DNA of 64,000 nucleotides from Porphyromonas sp. oral taxon 275 (GTDB lineage: Bacteria > Bacteroidota > Bacteroidia > Bacteroidales > Porphyromonadaceae), in NCBI RefSeq assembly GCF_018127745.1, contig NZ_CP072333.1, positions 868,001 through 932,000 of the forward strand, read 5' to 3'. The translations under genes and the position numbers were made by a program. Shown here piece after piece: positions 36,870 through 46,343 of the stretch. Position 1 is the first letter of the stretch. Each line of letters begins with the position of its first letter. A model generated the notes under the pieces. That model ran no database searches. It saw only the letters and a program-made list of their open reading frames with translations, and was not told the DNA's origin.

Positions 36870-38036
36870 ATGAAGAAAATCCTCATCCTCACCACACTCC
36901 TCACACTGACCGCCTATACGGCCAGCTCCTGCGGCAGCAAGAATGATGAGCCTAACAAGGAGATCACCGAGCCCAACAAGGCCAAGCCCGAGGCGTCTGC
37001 TGCAGCGTCTTCCGTAAAGATTCGTCTGGCAGCAGGTCAGCGCCTACAGATCGTCGCACCCAGCACGGGGCTGACGATCTCGGGGGCTACGCAGGAGGGT
37101 AACAGCTTCGTCGCGGGGGCCAGTGGCCTCGTCGGCATCGATGGGATCCGTGACACGCTGAGCATCGAGATCCCCGAGGCTACCGAGCTTGTCCTCGACC
37201 AGGATCTCCCCAGACTGAAGAAGCTCGCCGTATCAGCTACGGGCTCCAAGCTCGCCAAGCTCTCCTTCAAGGGGCTCCCTAATCTAGAGGACTTCTCCCT
37301 CGTAGGAGCAAATACGCAGGAGGCTCTAGACTTGTCGCACTTCGGTAAGCTCAAGCATCTGACCATCGGCCGACGTCCTACTGCGGACATCGAGAAGGCC
37401 GACCTGAACTCGCTCCGCCGCTGGCTGAATGACAATATGAATGATGTCAGTACGACGCTAGGTAAGCTCGTACTACCGCGTAGCCTTGAGACGCTCCTTC
37501 TGTATCGTCCCGTCTTCGCCGTCGAGGGCTGGGCGCAGCTCCCTGAGCTGAGAATGCTCGTCCTGCATACGCCCGATGCGGCTAAGCTGGGTACGATCGA
37601 TCTCGTCGAGAGCAAGAAGCTGCAACGCTTTGGCTTCTCGCATGTTTTAGGATTTACCCCCTTAGCTCGTCTCGCCCTGAAGAACAAGCCACAGCTGCGC
37701 GACCTCTTCTGGGGGCCTTCGATCGCTATGGATGTCGTCGAGCTAGATGGGGCCAATCCGAAGCTGGGACCTGTAGGACAGGCTCGCGTTCGTGACCTGC
37801 AGCTCCACAACCTAAAGCAGGCGACGATCCTTGGCCTTGTAGGGTATCTAACTCAGGGCCTACAGAGCCTAGACCTCCGAGAGAACCCTGATGTTACCGA
37901 AGCTCAGCTCGTACAGATCATCGAGAAGCTCCCTGCCTACAAGGCAGAGCTGGTGCTCTCTGGGAACCAGGCTACCGAAGCCGTGCGCAAGGCTCTCTCT
38001 AAGGCTACGACCTGGAGCCTCAGCGTGAAGTGGTAG
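36870..38036 (+). CDS. Lipoprotein with leucine-rich-repeat-like body
   Basis: 388 residues, not assigned to a named family. Signal ending TASSC (Cys 21), then a charged tether (SKNDEPNKEITEPNK). The body has irregular leucine-rich spacing: LPRLKKLAVSATGSKLAKLSFKGLPNLEDFSL, LRMLVLHTPDA, LQSLDLRENPDVTEAQL. The opening of the mature part (VKIRLAAGQRLQIVAPSTGLTI) resembles lipoproteins with a beta-sandwich before LRRs. Probably surface or periplasmic; ligand unknown. Codon use is less biased than in the metabolic neighbours. Confidence 0.65.
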   Translation: MKKILILTTLLTLTAYTASSCGSKNDEPNKEITEPNKAKPEASAAASSVKIRLAAGQRLQIVAPSTGLTISGATQEGNSFVAGASGLVGIDGIRDTLSIEIPEATELVLDQDLPRLKKLAVSATGSKLAKLSFKGLPNLEDFSLVGANTQEALDLSHFGKLKHLTIGRRPTADIEKADLNSLRRWLNDNMNDVSTTLGKLVLPRSLETLLLYRPVFAVEGWAQLPELRMLVLHTPDAAKLGTIDLVESKKLQRFGFSHVLGFTPLARLALKNKPQLRDLFWGPSIAMDVVELDGANPKLGPVGQARVRDLQLHNLKQATILGLVGYLTQGLQSLDLRENPDVTEAQLVQIIEKLPAYKAELVLSGNQATEAVRKALSKATTWSLSVKW

Positions 38037-38108
38037 CTCCACACTCATCTATATATAGGTATCCCTCTAGCGTACGGCCACAAGGTCTAGGCTAGGGGGA
38101 TCCTTATC

Positions 38109-38136
38109 TTGATACCCATCGAAATGCTTATCTTTG
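38109..38136 (+). promoter_or_regulatory. Promoter of the phosphohexomutase gene
   Basis: TTG at 38109-38111, 17 bases, TATCTTTG at 38129-38136, 58 bases before the start. Confidence 0.55.
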
Positions 38137-38194
38137 CCTCAGCGCACACGAGTGCACGAGACGTCGATATATAACTATTATACACATAAGACAC

Positions 38195-39946
38195 ATGGAG
38201 CAAAACGATCTCCTCGCCCAGGTGCGAGCTAAAGCCAGTGCCTGGCTTGCCCCAGGCTATGACGCTGAGACGCGTGCTGAGGTACAGCGTATGCTAGACA
38301 ACCCCGATACAACAGAGCTAGTGGAGGCCTTCTACAAGGACCTAGAGTTCGGCACAGGTGGGCTGCGTGGGATTATGGGCGTAGGCTCTAATCGCATGAA
38401 CCGCTACACGGTAGGGGCTGCGACGCAGGGGCTAGCCAACTACCTCAAGCGCGAATTCGCCTCGCTCCCGCAGATCGCCGTAGCTATCGGCCATGACTGC
38501 CGCAACAATAGCGATGTCTTCGCCCGCATCACGGCAGAGGTCTTCTCCGCCAATGGCATCAAGGTCTATCTCTTCGAGAGCCTCCGTCCTACGCCAGAGG
38601 TCTCCTTCGCTATCCGCGAGCTGGGCTGCCAGAGTGGGGTGATGATCACCGCCTCGCACAACCCCAAGGAGTACAACGGCTATAAGGCTTACTGGAGCGA
38701 TGGTGCCCAGATGATCGCCCCGCACGACCGCAATACGATCATCGAGGTGAACAAGGTGACCAAGGTCGAGGATATCCGCTTCGAGGCACGCCCCGAGCTC
38801 ATCGAGTACATCGGGGAGGACTTTGATAAGAAGTTCATCGAGCGTGTGGCTAGCCTCTCCGCTCCCCAGCGCGAGTCCATCGCCCGCCACCACGACCTCA
38901 AGATCGTCTATACGCCCATCCACGGCACGGGCGTACGTATCATCCCTGAGACACTACGCGCCATCGGCTTCACCAATATCATCAACGTCCCTGAGCAGGA
39001 TGTCGTCAGTGGCAACTTCCCCACAGTCCACTCGCCCAACCCCGAGGAGCCCGCTGCGCTTGAGCTCGCGATCCGTAAGGCTGAGGAAGTAGGAGCAGAC
39101 CTCGTGCTAGCCTCTGACCCCGATGCTGACCGTATCGGGGTAGCCGTCCGCAACACGGAGGGCAAGATCGTCCTCATCAATGGGAACGAGATCTGCTCCC
39201 TGCTGGTCTACTATGCGATCATGAGCCGCAAGGAGTCTGGTCGCCTGCAGCCCCAGGACTACGTGGTAAAGACCATCGTTACGACTGAGCTGACCCGCGC
39301 CATCGCAGAGAAGAACGAGGTAACGCTCTTCGACTGCTACACGGGCTTCAAGTGGATCGCCGACGTCATCCGTCAGAACGAAGGCAAGCGCAACTACATC
39401 GGTGGCGGAGAGGAGAGCTATGGCTTCCTTCGCGAGGACTTCATCCGCGACAAGAGTTCGGTCTCGGCCTGCGCCATGTTCTGCGAGCTTGCAGCCTGGG
39501 CTCTGGATAAGGGTCTCTCGATCTACGAACTGCTGCAGCAGGTCTTCCTTGAGTACGGTCTGTACAAGGAGCAGGGCGTAAGTGTCGTCCGCAAGGGCAA
39601 GAGCGGCGCCGAGGAGATCGAGGCTATGATGAAGAACTTCCGCGAGAACCCGCTGAAGACACTAGCAGGCAGCCCGGTCGTTGAGGTGCTTGACTACGCC
39701 AAGCTCGAGGGCCGCTGGATCGACAAGGGTGAGGTATTCACGCTCGACATGCCCACGACGAGCAACGTCCTCCAGTACAAGACGGCGGACGGTACCAAGG
39801 TCTCTATCCGCCCCTCGGGGACGGAGCCTAAAATCAAGTTCTACATCGGGGTGCGCGGCAAGCTCACCAAGATCGAGGAGCTCGCCGAGGCCGAGGCAGC
39901 GTGTCTGGACAAGATCGCCACCATCCGCCAGGAGCTAGGAATCTAA
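38195..39946 (+). CDS. Phosphoglucomutase/phosphomannomutase
   Basis: 583 residues. Alpha-D-phosphohexomutase that interconverts hexose 1- and 6-phosphates. Catalytic Ser 154 in TASHNPKEYNGYK, the metal loop DPDADRIG near residue 310, the sugar loop GGGEESYGF near 408-416, and the phosphate loop RPSGTEPKIKFY near 548-559. This long form is the PgcA/PMM-like type of Bacteroidota. Own promoter and terminator. Confidence 0.93.
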   Translation: MEQNDLLAQVRAKASAWLAPGYDAETRAEVQRMLDNPDTTELVEAFYKDLEFGTGGLRGIMGVGSNRMNRYTVGAATQGLANYLKREFASLPQIAVAIGHDCRNNSDVFARITAEVFSANGIKVYLFESLRPTPEVSFAIRELGCQSGVMITASHNPKEYNGYKAYWSDGAQMIAPHDRNTIIEVNKVTKVEDIRFEARPELIEYIGEDFDKKFIERVASLSAPQRESIARHHDLKIVYTPIHGTGVRIIPETLRAIGFTNIINVPEQDVVSGNFPTVHSPNPEEPAALELAIRKAEEVGADLVLASDPDADRIGVAVRNTEGKIVLINGNEICSLLVYYAIMSRKESGRLQPQDYVVKTIVTTELTRAIAEKNEVTLFDCYTGFKWIADVIRQNEGKRNYIGGGEESYGFLREDFIRDKSSVSACAMFCELAAWALDKGLSIYELLQQVFLEYGLYKEQGVSVVRKGKSGAEEIEAMMKNFRENPLKTLAGSPVVEVLDYAKLEGRWIDKGEVFTLDMPTTSNVLQYKTADGTKVSIRPSGTEPKIKFYIGVRGKLTKIEELAEAEAACLDKIATIRQELGI

Positions 39947-40009
39947 GGTGCCCAGGCTATATGTCGCGCCTTTATCCTCATTACCCTAGAGCTTAGGCTT
40001 CTTATTAGT

Positions 40010-40051
40010 AGAGCCTCCTGTATCCCCCGAGCGGGATGCAGGAGGCTCTTT
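40010..40051 (+). terminator. Terminator after the phosphohexomutase gene
   Basis: Stem AGAGCCTCCTG (40010-40020) against CAGGAGGCTCT, with inner ATCCC/GGGAT, then TTT. It ends 11 bases before the comB start. Confidence 0.8.
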
Positions 40052-40061
40052 AGCTATCTGC

Positions 40062-40808
40062 ATGAACATCTATCTCTGTCCTTCCTCCGAGCTCTATCCG
40101 CTCTACCATCGCCTAGGCTGCTGTGTGATCGTCGTCGATATCTTCCGCGCCAGTACGACCATGGTGACAGCGCTGGCCCATCGAGCACGCAGCATCATCC
40201 CCGTAGCTAGTACCGAGGAGGCCGAGCGCCTGGGGCAATCTGCAGACTGCCTCGTCGCAGCAGAGCGAGACACGCGCCGCTGCGCCTTCGCCCAGCTGGG
40301 CAATGACCCTGCCGAGTATAGCTACGAGGCCGTAAGCGGCTGTGACATCGTCTTCACGACGACCAACGGTACCCGCTCCATCACCATCGCCCAGCAGCAT
40401 GGGGCTGAGGAGCTCCTCGTCGGGGCCTTCATCAATCTCAATGCGACCCTAGAGCATTGTGCTGCCGCGGGGCGCGACATCCTCGTCCTAGCTGCAGGCT
40501 GGCGCGGGCAAGCCTCTATGGAGGATATGCTCTACGCGGGAGCCTTGGCCCATCGAGCTGAGAAGCTCGGACTAGGCCAGGCGGCTGACGACGCTACCCG
40601 CATGATGTGCGACCTCTGGCGAGCACATTGTCTGAGCCTAGGGGAGCGCGTCCGCTACCTCAGAGAGAGTGAGCACTATCAGCGCCTCGTGGCCTCGGGC
40701 TTTGCTGACTCCGTCCCCTATTGCCTCAGCCTCGATCTCCATCCCTTGGTAGCCAGGATGGAGGGCGATAGACTCCTCGCTCTGAACGAACACCCAGCTT
40801 ATACCTAA
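40062..40808 (+). CDS. ComB-family 2-phosphosulfolactate phosphatase-like protein
   Basis: 248 residues. Matches the ComB family (CVIVVDIFRASTTMVTALAHRA near 22-43; ERDTRRCAFAQLGNDPAEY near 67-85; IVFTTTNGTRSI near 97-108). ComB makes sulfolactate in coenzyme M synthesis of methanogens; no coenzyme M genes are present here and many bacteria without that cofactor keep ComB, so the true substrate is open. The S9 peptidase gene starts 14 bases after its stop. It has no promoter of its own that I can see. Confidence 0.82.
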   Translation: MNIYLCPSSELYPLYHRLGCCVIVVDIFRASTTMVTALAHRARSIIPVASTEEAERLGQSADCLVAAERDTRRCAFAQLGNDPAEYSYEAVSGCDIVFTTTNGTRSITIAQQHGAEELLVGAFINLNATLEHCAAAGRDILVLAAGWRGQASMEDMLYAGALAHRAEKLGLGQAADDATRMMCDLWRAHCLSLGERVRYLRESEHYQRLVASGFADSVPYCLSLDLHPLVARMEGDRLLALNEHPAYT

Positions 40809-40822
40809 CTCATACCTATTTC

Positions 40823-43351
40823 ATGATCCGATCTATCACGACATGCGCCCTAGGTCTCCTGCTCCTCACGGGAGGGCAGCTAGAGGCGCAGCAGCTGACT
40901 CACGGCAAGCGCTATAGCGAGATCAGCCTGAGACGGCCTATGCTTATCGACTCGGTCAATGTGCAGAATCGCCCCTTCGACCTCCTGAGCCAGATCAAGC
41001 AGCCCTATGCCCTCAAGGAGCATAATGCCCAGCCCATCGCGGCCTCAGCGGGGGGGATCTTCTCCGTGCCCAGGGCGCCGAAGGGAGACGCCGCCACGCT
41101 GAGCATCTACTCCTTCAACCTCGTCTCCCCAGGCTACACGCGTGGCAAGATCAAGCTGCATGGCCGCGGACGCTATGCCCTCTACCTCGGGGAGCGCCTC
41201 CTGGGCTCCAACGAGCAGCGCCCCGCCACCTCAGACTCCGAGCCCGCCCTCTCGCTGCCGCTGAGCCTCGAGGCGACGCATGGCACGCTTCAGGTGCGCG
41301 TCCTCGGGATGCCAGGGGATAGTGTCAGCGGAGACTTCCGCCTGGCGTATGAGCCTGAGGCGAAGTTCGCCCCGCTTGACTCCGCTGCTAGCACAGCGGG
41401 TACCCGCTACATCGACTGGAACTATATCACGCATGGTAAGCAGCTCTACTCCGCTGCGGTGTCCCCCTCGGGGCGCTACGTCCTGGTGACCTACTCCGAC
41501 CGAGCTCCAAAGAAGGGTGCCACCTATCAGGAGCTACGCGATGCCTCGGGCAAGATCATCCGCACCACGCAGCACCTCTCGGGGGCTCAGTGGATGCCCA
41601 AGCAGGATATGCTCGTGCTGCAGCGCTACAATGGTCTTTCGCAACAGCTGCTCAAGATCAACCCTGCCACGGGCGAGAGCTCGGTGTGGGTGGATCAGCT
41701 CCCGGGCACCAGCTATGCGATCGGTCCCGATGAGCAGACCCTCTACATCTACCAGCAGGACAAGGGCCCAGAGAAGCACCCCATGGCCATACGCCGCCTC
41801 TCACCCAATGACCGTATGCCAGGCTGGCGCCATCGTACGAGCATCTACCGCTACGACATCCGCACAGGCGCCTATACGCCGCTCCTCTACGGGCTGCACT
41901 CGGCCTCCATCCAGGGGATAACGGAGGATGGCAAGCAGCTCCTCATCTCGGAGCACAAGACCAAGTGGACGGAGACGCCCTACAATCAGACGACGCTCTA
42001 CCGCTACACGCCCGAGACGGGACGCATCGACACGATCTTCCGCGATCAGTTCAATATCGCTGGTACCTCCTTCATCCCTGGCACCGATGACCTGCTCATC
42101 GAGGGCTCACCCGATGCCTTCGGTGGCATCGCCAATACGCTAGGCCGTACGGCCAACGGCTACGAGCACGAGCTCTTCCGCCTGCATATCCCTACGGGCA
42201 AGGTGACGGCACTGACGCGCGACTTCGACCCCAACGTGGAAGCTGTCCACTACGTGGGGAAGCTCCACGCCTTCGTCTTCACGGCGGAGAACGGCAGCCG
42301 CAAGTCGCTCTACAAGCTCGATGTCCGCAGCAATAAGATCAGCCAGATCCCCACGAGCGAGGAGGTCGTCCGCTCGCTAGGCGTGGCCCGCTTCGGTAGT
42401 GACCTCTGGTACATCGGGCAGAGCCTCAACAACGCGAGCCGCCTCTACCGCATCGCAGGGGCGAGCAAGGAACAGCTCGTCTGGGACCTCTCGGCCGAGA
42501 AGCTGCGCGATGTACGCTTCACCGCTGCCAAGGACTTCGTCTACACCACACCCGATGGCGTGAAGATCGATGGCTGGTACTACCTGCCGCCCAACTTCGA
42601 CCCCAAGAAGAAGTATCCGATGATCGTCTACTACTACGGGGGCACCGTGCCCCTGACGCGTCAGCTGGAGACGACCTACAACCTCGCGATGTTCGCAGCT
42701 CAGGGCTATATCGCCTACTCGCTGAACCCACGAGGCTGCACAGGCTACGGGCAGGCCTTCGCTGCCGACCATCTGAATGCCTGGGGCACTAAGACGGCAG
42801 ACGATATCATCGGGGCTGTCAAGACCTTCGCCGCGGAGCATCCCTATGTCGACATCAAGAAGATCGGCTGCTGTGGTGCTAGCTACGGCGGCTTCATGAC
42901 GCAGTACCTGCAGACCAAGACGGATCTCTTCGCTGCTGCCATCAGCCACGCAGGGATCAGCTCCATATCCAGCTACTGGGCTGGGGGCTACTGGGGGGTA
43001 GGCTACAGCTCTGTGGCCTCGGCCTCCAGCTATCCCTGGAACAACCCTGAGCTGTACACCAAGCACAGCCCGCTCTTCAACGCCGACAAGATCCACACAC
43101 CGCTCCTGCTGCTACACGGCACCTCAGACGTCAACGTGCCCCCCAGCGAGAGCACGGCGCTCTACAATGCGCTGAAGATCCTCGGTCGCCCTGTCGAGCT
43201 GGTTGAGTTCACGGGCGAAGACCATCACATCCTCGAGCCCGAGCGCCAGGACATCTGGATCCGTACCATCTGTGCTTGGTTTGCCAAGTACCTGCAGGAC
43301 AAGCCCGAGTGGTGGGATATGCTCTACCCTCGTACGCCCTACGATAAGTAG
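40823..43351 (+). CDS. Exported S9 family prolyl oligopeptidase
   Basis: 842 residues with a signal peptide (residues 1-22, ending LEAQ). Serine peptidase: N-terminal beta-propeller (about 180-590) and C-terminal alpha/beta hydrolase domain. Catalytic triad Ser 687 (GASYGGFM), Asp 769 (HGTSDVNVP) and His 801 or 802 (GEDHHILEP). It resembles the periplasmic dipeptidyl and acylaminoacyl peptidases used by Porphyromonas for protein breakdown. Follows comB by 14 bases; strong terminator after. Confidence 0.92.
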   Translation: MIRSITTCALGLLLLTGGQLEAQQLTHGKRYSEISLRRPMLIDSVNVQNRPFDLLSQIKQPYALKEHNAQPIAASAGGIFSVPRAPKGDAATLSIYSFNLVSPGYTRGKIKLHGRGRYALYLGERLLGSNEQRPATSDSEPALSLPLSLEATHGTLQVRVLGMPGDSVSGDFRLAYEPEAKFAPLDSAASTAGTRYIDWNYITHGKQLYSAAVSPSGRYVLVTYSDRAPKKGATYQELRDASGKIIRTTQHLSGAQWMPKQDMLVLQRYNGLSQQLLKINPATGESSVWVDQLPGTSYAIGPDEQTLYIYQQDKGPEKHPMAIRRLSPNDRMPGWRHRTSIYRYDIRTGAYTPLLYGLHSASIQGITEDGKQLLISEHKTKWTETPYNQTTLYRYTPETGRIDTIFRDQFNIAGTSFIPGTDDLLIEGSPDAFGGIANTLGRTANGYEHELFRLHIPTGKVTALTRDFDPNVEAVHYVGKLHAFVFTAENGSRKSLYKLDVRSNKISQIPTSEEVVRSLGVARFGSDLWYIGQSLNNASRLYRIAGASKEQLVWDLSAEKLRDVRFTAAKDFVYTTPDGVKIDGWYYLPPNFDPKKKYPMIVYYYGGTVPLTRQLETTYNLAMFAAQGYIAYSLNPRGCTGYGQAFAADHLNAWGTKTADDIIGAVKTFAAEHPYVDIKKIGCCGASYGGFMTQYLQTKTDLFAAAISHAGISSISSYWAGGYWGVGYSSVASASSYPWNNPELYTKHSPLFNADKIHTPLLLLHGTSDVNVPPSESTALYNALKILGRPVELVEFTGEDHHILEPERQDIWIRTICAWFAKYLQDKPEWWDMLYPRTPYDK

Positions 43352-43374
43352 CAGTGCCTCGCTCCCCTAAGTAG

Positions 43375-43421
43375 AGAGCGCCTCCTCCGATACTAGTGAT
43401 CGGGAGAGGCGCTCTTCTTTT
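43375..43421 (+). terminator. Terminator after the S9 peptidase gene
   Basis: Stem AGAGCGCCTC/GAGGCGCTCT extended by TCCGAT/ATCGGG, then a T6 run. The best intrinsic terminator in the window. Confidence 0.88.
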
Positions 43422-43671
43422 TTGCTTGCCCTCCGTCGCACAGTGGGGGACGAGCCTCCGCTTGTCGCGCGAGGGTTAAGGCTAAACAATGCTCGCCGCT
43501 TGCCTGGCCTCCTTCGGCAAGGAGCAAAAGGAACAGCTTGTAAAGGCTCACGTCGTCATCCCTTGCTCGTGTCAAGTAGGGGAGCGGTCCTCCCAAGAAT
43601 GCTATCTCATCGCTGGGAGAGGGTGGTATCCCTGCTGCTGCGGCTGCTCGCAGATATAAGGGGGAGGACTG

Positions 43672-43755
43672 CTGAGGGATACCAGTGAGGAAGTTGAGGG
43701 GTGTCCGTCACGAGCACGAGGGATATCTATCCAGAGGCTGAGGGATATCCTTCAC
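43672..43755. repeat. Four-unit 22-bp palindrome array F
   Basis: Cores at 43678 (GATACC), 43700 (GGTGTC), 43722 (GATATC) and 43744 (GATATC), exact 22-bp steps. Lies in the gap 43352-43991 along with the S9 terminator and the EamA promoter; nothing else recognised there. Confidence 0.85.
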
Positions 43756-43979
43756 GGAGCTTAGCCTAGGCGATCGCCTCCTTGCTTCGCTGTGCGCCCT
43801 TGTCTGGGACAGCTTGGGTGAGCCGCTGCGACTTATCTATTAGTTCGAGCTCCCGCCTCTGTACTTAGGGCTTTGCTTCGCAGTGCCGCTTGGCGAGCCC
43901 CAAAGGCCATCCTTCCTCGATCCGATACGGATAATGCCTTGGCCTTTGCTTGTAGCAAGGGTAGGCTAAGGCTTTGTCG

Positions 43980-43987
43980 TACCTTTG
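43980..43987 (+). promoter_or_regulatory. Promoter -7 box of the EamA gene
   Basis: TACCTTTG only 4 bases before the ATG at 43992, so the transcript would start at or next to the ATG. No well-placed TTG upstream. Confidence 0.4.
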
Positions 43988-43991
43988 CGGC

Positions 43992-44915
43992 ATGAATAAG
44001 ATCGATAGACAGACCTTGCTGGCGCACCTGAGCCTCCTTGGGGATGCCTGTTGCTGGGGACTGATGGCACCGCTCGGGAAGGATGCGATGCAGCATGGGA
44101 TCACGGGCTTCACCTTGGTAGCCTGCCGCTTACTCGGAGGAGCTGCTCTGTTTTGGATTGCTTCGCTCTTCGCCCCTAAGGAGGGCGTAGAGCGGAAGGA
44201 TCGTTATCGCTTCATCCTCGCGGCGGTCTTCGGGCTGCTGTGCAACCAGTGTTGCTTCACACTCGGGCTGAGCCTTACGAGTCCCGTGAACGCAGGGATC
44301 GTCACGACGACGATGCCTATCTTCGCGATGATCCTCGCGGCGCTGATCCTCGGCGAGCCCATCACGGGCAAGAAAGGCCTAGGCGTCTTCCTAGGCTGTA
44401 CGGGCGCGCTGCTCCTGGTCCTCGGTAGCTCTCGGGCAAGTGGTACCGCTCCTGGGGGCAATATCTGGGGCGACCTGCTCTGTATGGGTGGCCAAGTGAG
44501 CTACGCACTCTATCTAGCGCTCTTCAGCAAGCTGGCACGGCGCTACTCCGTCTTTACAGTCAATAAATGGATGTTCCTCTGGGCCTCGATCATGGCGCTT
44601 CCGCTGACCGTGGGAGAGCTAAGCGCCACGCCCTGGAGCTCCCTCAGCCTCAAGACGGGCCTAGAGGTAGGCTATGTCGTCTTCTTCGGCACCTTCGTCA
44701 GCTACCTCCTCATGATCAACGGACAGCAGAGCCTACGGCCGACAGTGGTGAGCATGTACAACTATGTACAGCCCATCGTGGCCGTCGTGGTGAGCGTGGT
44801 ACTCGGGCTGGCCTCCTTCGGCTGGCTGCACCTCGCGGCCATCGTCCTCGTCTTCCTCGGGGTATGGCTCGTGACGATCTCGCGCGCCAAGGCCGAGGAG
44901 AAGCGTGCCGCTTGA
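43992..44915 (+). CDS. EamA/DMT family transporter
   Basis: 307 residues, ten membrane segments in two EamA halves (about 8-140 and 160-300). Drug/metabolite exporter superfamily; substrate unknown. The start is taken at MNKIDRQTLL; a TTG at 43974 would add six residues overlapping the -7 box. Typical EamA text: GLSLTSPVNAGIVTTTMPIFAMILAAL near 90-116 and SMYNYVQPIVAVVVSVVLG near 255-273. Monocistronic. Confidence 0.88.
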   Translation: MNKIDRQTLLAHLSLLGDACCWGLMAPLGKDAMQHGITGFTLVACRLLGGAALFWIASLFAPKEGVERKDRYRFILAAVFGLLCNQCCFTLGLSLTSPVNAGIVTTTMPIFAMILAALILGEPITGKKGLGVFLGCTGALLLVLGSSRASGTAPGGNIWGDLLCMGGQVSYALYLALFSKLARRYSVFTVNKWMFLWASIMALPLTVGELSATPWSSLSLKTGLEVGYVVFFGTFVSYLLMINGQQSLRPTVVSMYNYVQPIVAVVVSVVLGLASFGWLHLAAIVLVFLGVWLVTISRAKAEEKRAA

Positions 44916-45331
44916 GGCAAGGCGCTCATCTTGGCTGGGCTAGCCTTCCTCTAAGACGTAGCTCCGCCCACCTTAGAGCCCCGAGAATCACGAGGCTAGG
45001 CTGAGCGCAAAAAGAGCAAATACAGAGCCCAATATATCGCTGCTCGAGCTGCTCGCATAGCCCCGCTATAGCAGGCTTCTGGGGTGCTTGATAAGGCAAG
45101 AAAGGCAGTGGTATAGATGGAATCTATTACCTAGGCGCACAATATCTCATTTATGTGTTATCTTTGTGCAGTCAACATAGCAATAGGCGCACTTATTGAA
45201 GAAAGAATTCCTTTAATAGGAGGGCGTACTGAGAGGACTAAGGAGTGAGGGCTATGGAGACACGGAGCGAGCGGCTCTCACGCTGAGCGCTCAGAGCATA
45301 GAGACAAAGAGTATCAAACATTTATACAGTT
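44916..45331. other. Intergenic region EamA to pdhA
   Basis: 416 bases with no gene. It has a weak 7-bp hairpin (CTCTAAG 44949-44955 with CTTAGAG 44972-44978) that may end the EamA transcript, the pdhA -7 box, and a leader of about 160 bases with no riboswitch that I recognise. One of the two gaps over 300 bases without a 22-bp array. Confidence 0.6.
45159..45166 (+). promoter_or_regulatory. Promoter -7 box of the pdh operon
   Basis: TATCTTTG 165 bases before pdhA. No TTG at the ideal spacing. The long leader is unusual for this window. Confidence 0.5.
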
Positions 45332-46300
45332 ATGGCAAAGCTTAAGAAAGAAGATCTGCTGGAGATGTACCGCAAGATGGAGGATATCCGCAACTTCGAC
45401 AACAAGGTGAACCAGCTGGTGCGCCGAGGCGAAGTCCCTGGGATGACCCACTTCTCCGTAGGGGAGGAGGCCGCTAACGTCGGTGCTATCTGCGGGCTCG
45501 AGAAGGGTGACCTCATCACCTCCAACCACCGTGGTCACGGTCAGAGTATCGCTATGGGGATCGACCTCAATGGCATGATGGCTGAGATCATGGGTAAGGC
45601 CAATGGTGTCTGTAAGGGTAAGGGTGGCTCGATGCACATCGCAGACGTAGACGCTGGTAACCTCGGTGCCAACGGTATCGTAGGTGGTGGTATGGGTATC
45701 GCCATCGGTGCAGCCCTCACGCAGAAGATGAAGAAGACGGGCAAGATCGTCATCTGCTGCTTCGGTGATGGGGCTACCAACGAAGGCTCCTTCCACGAGA
45801 CCCTCAATATGGCAGCGATCTGGGATCTTCCCGTGATCTTCTACTGTATCAATAACGGCTACGGTATCTCTACGCCCATCAGCTCCGTGATGCGCACCAA
45901 GCACGTCTATGAGCGTGCAGCTGCCTACGGCGTCCCCGGGGTCTTCATCGAGGATGGTAACGATGTGATGGCCGTACGTGAGACCATGGATAAGGTGATC
46001 AAGGACGTCCGCGCAGGCAAGGGTCCCGTGCTCGTCGAGGCTATCTCCTACCGCTGGTATGGCCACTCGACCTCCGACCCCGGTAAGTACCGCACCAAGG
46101 AAGAGGTAGACGAGTGGAAGAAGAAGGATCCTATCCTCAAGTTCCGCAACTATCTCGTCGACAAGAAGCTCGCCACGACCGAGGAGCTCGATGCCCTCGA
46201 GGCTGCTAGCCATGCAGCCGTTGATGAGGCTGTCGACTTCGGCCGCAAGGGACCAGAGCCCGCTCCCGAGTCTGCCTTCGAGGATATCTTCACCGAATAG
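45332..46300 (+). CDS. pdhA: Pyruvate dehydrogenase E1 alpha
   Basis: 322 residues. Thiamine-diphosphate subunit of a two-chain (alpha2beta2) 2-oxoacid dehydrogenase E1. TPP motif GDGATNEGSFHETLNMA near 147-163 followed by CINNGYGIST; HRGHGQSIAMG near 66-76. The substrate is taken as pyruvate because the operon has the standard E1a-E1b-E2-E3 order, but acetoin or branched-chain 2-oxoacids use close homologues. Strong codon bias (GGT, AAG, CGT) suggests high expression. Confidence 0.9.
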   Translation: MAKLKKEDLLEMYRKMEDIRNFDNKVNQLVRRGEVPGMTHFSVGEEAANVGAICGLEKGDLITSNHRGHGQSIAMGIDLNGMMAEIMGKANGVCKGKGGSMHIADVDAGNLGANGIVGGGMGIAIGAALTQKMKKTGKIVICCFGDGATNEGSFHETLNMAAIWDLPVIFYCINNGYGISTPISSVMRTKHVYERAAAYGVPGVFIEDGNDVMAVRETMDKVIKDVRAGKGPVLVEAISYRWYGHSTSDPGKYRTKEEVDEWKKKDPILKFRNYLVDKKLATTEELDALEAASHAAVDEAVDFGRKGPEPAPESAFEDIFTE

Positions 46301-46343
46301 CATTCGGGCCTTCCATTAACCCCAAGCAAACAAGTAGACTATT

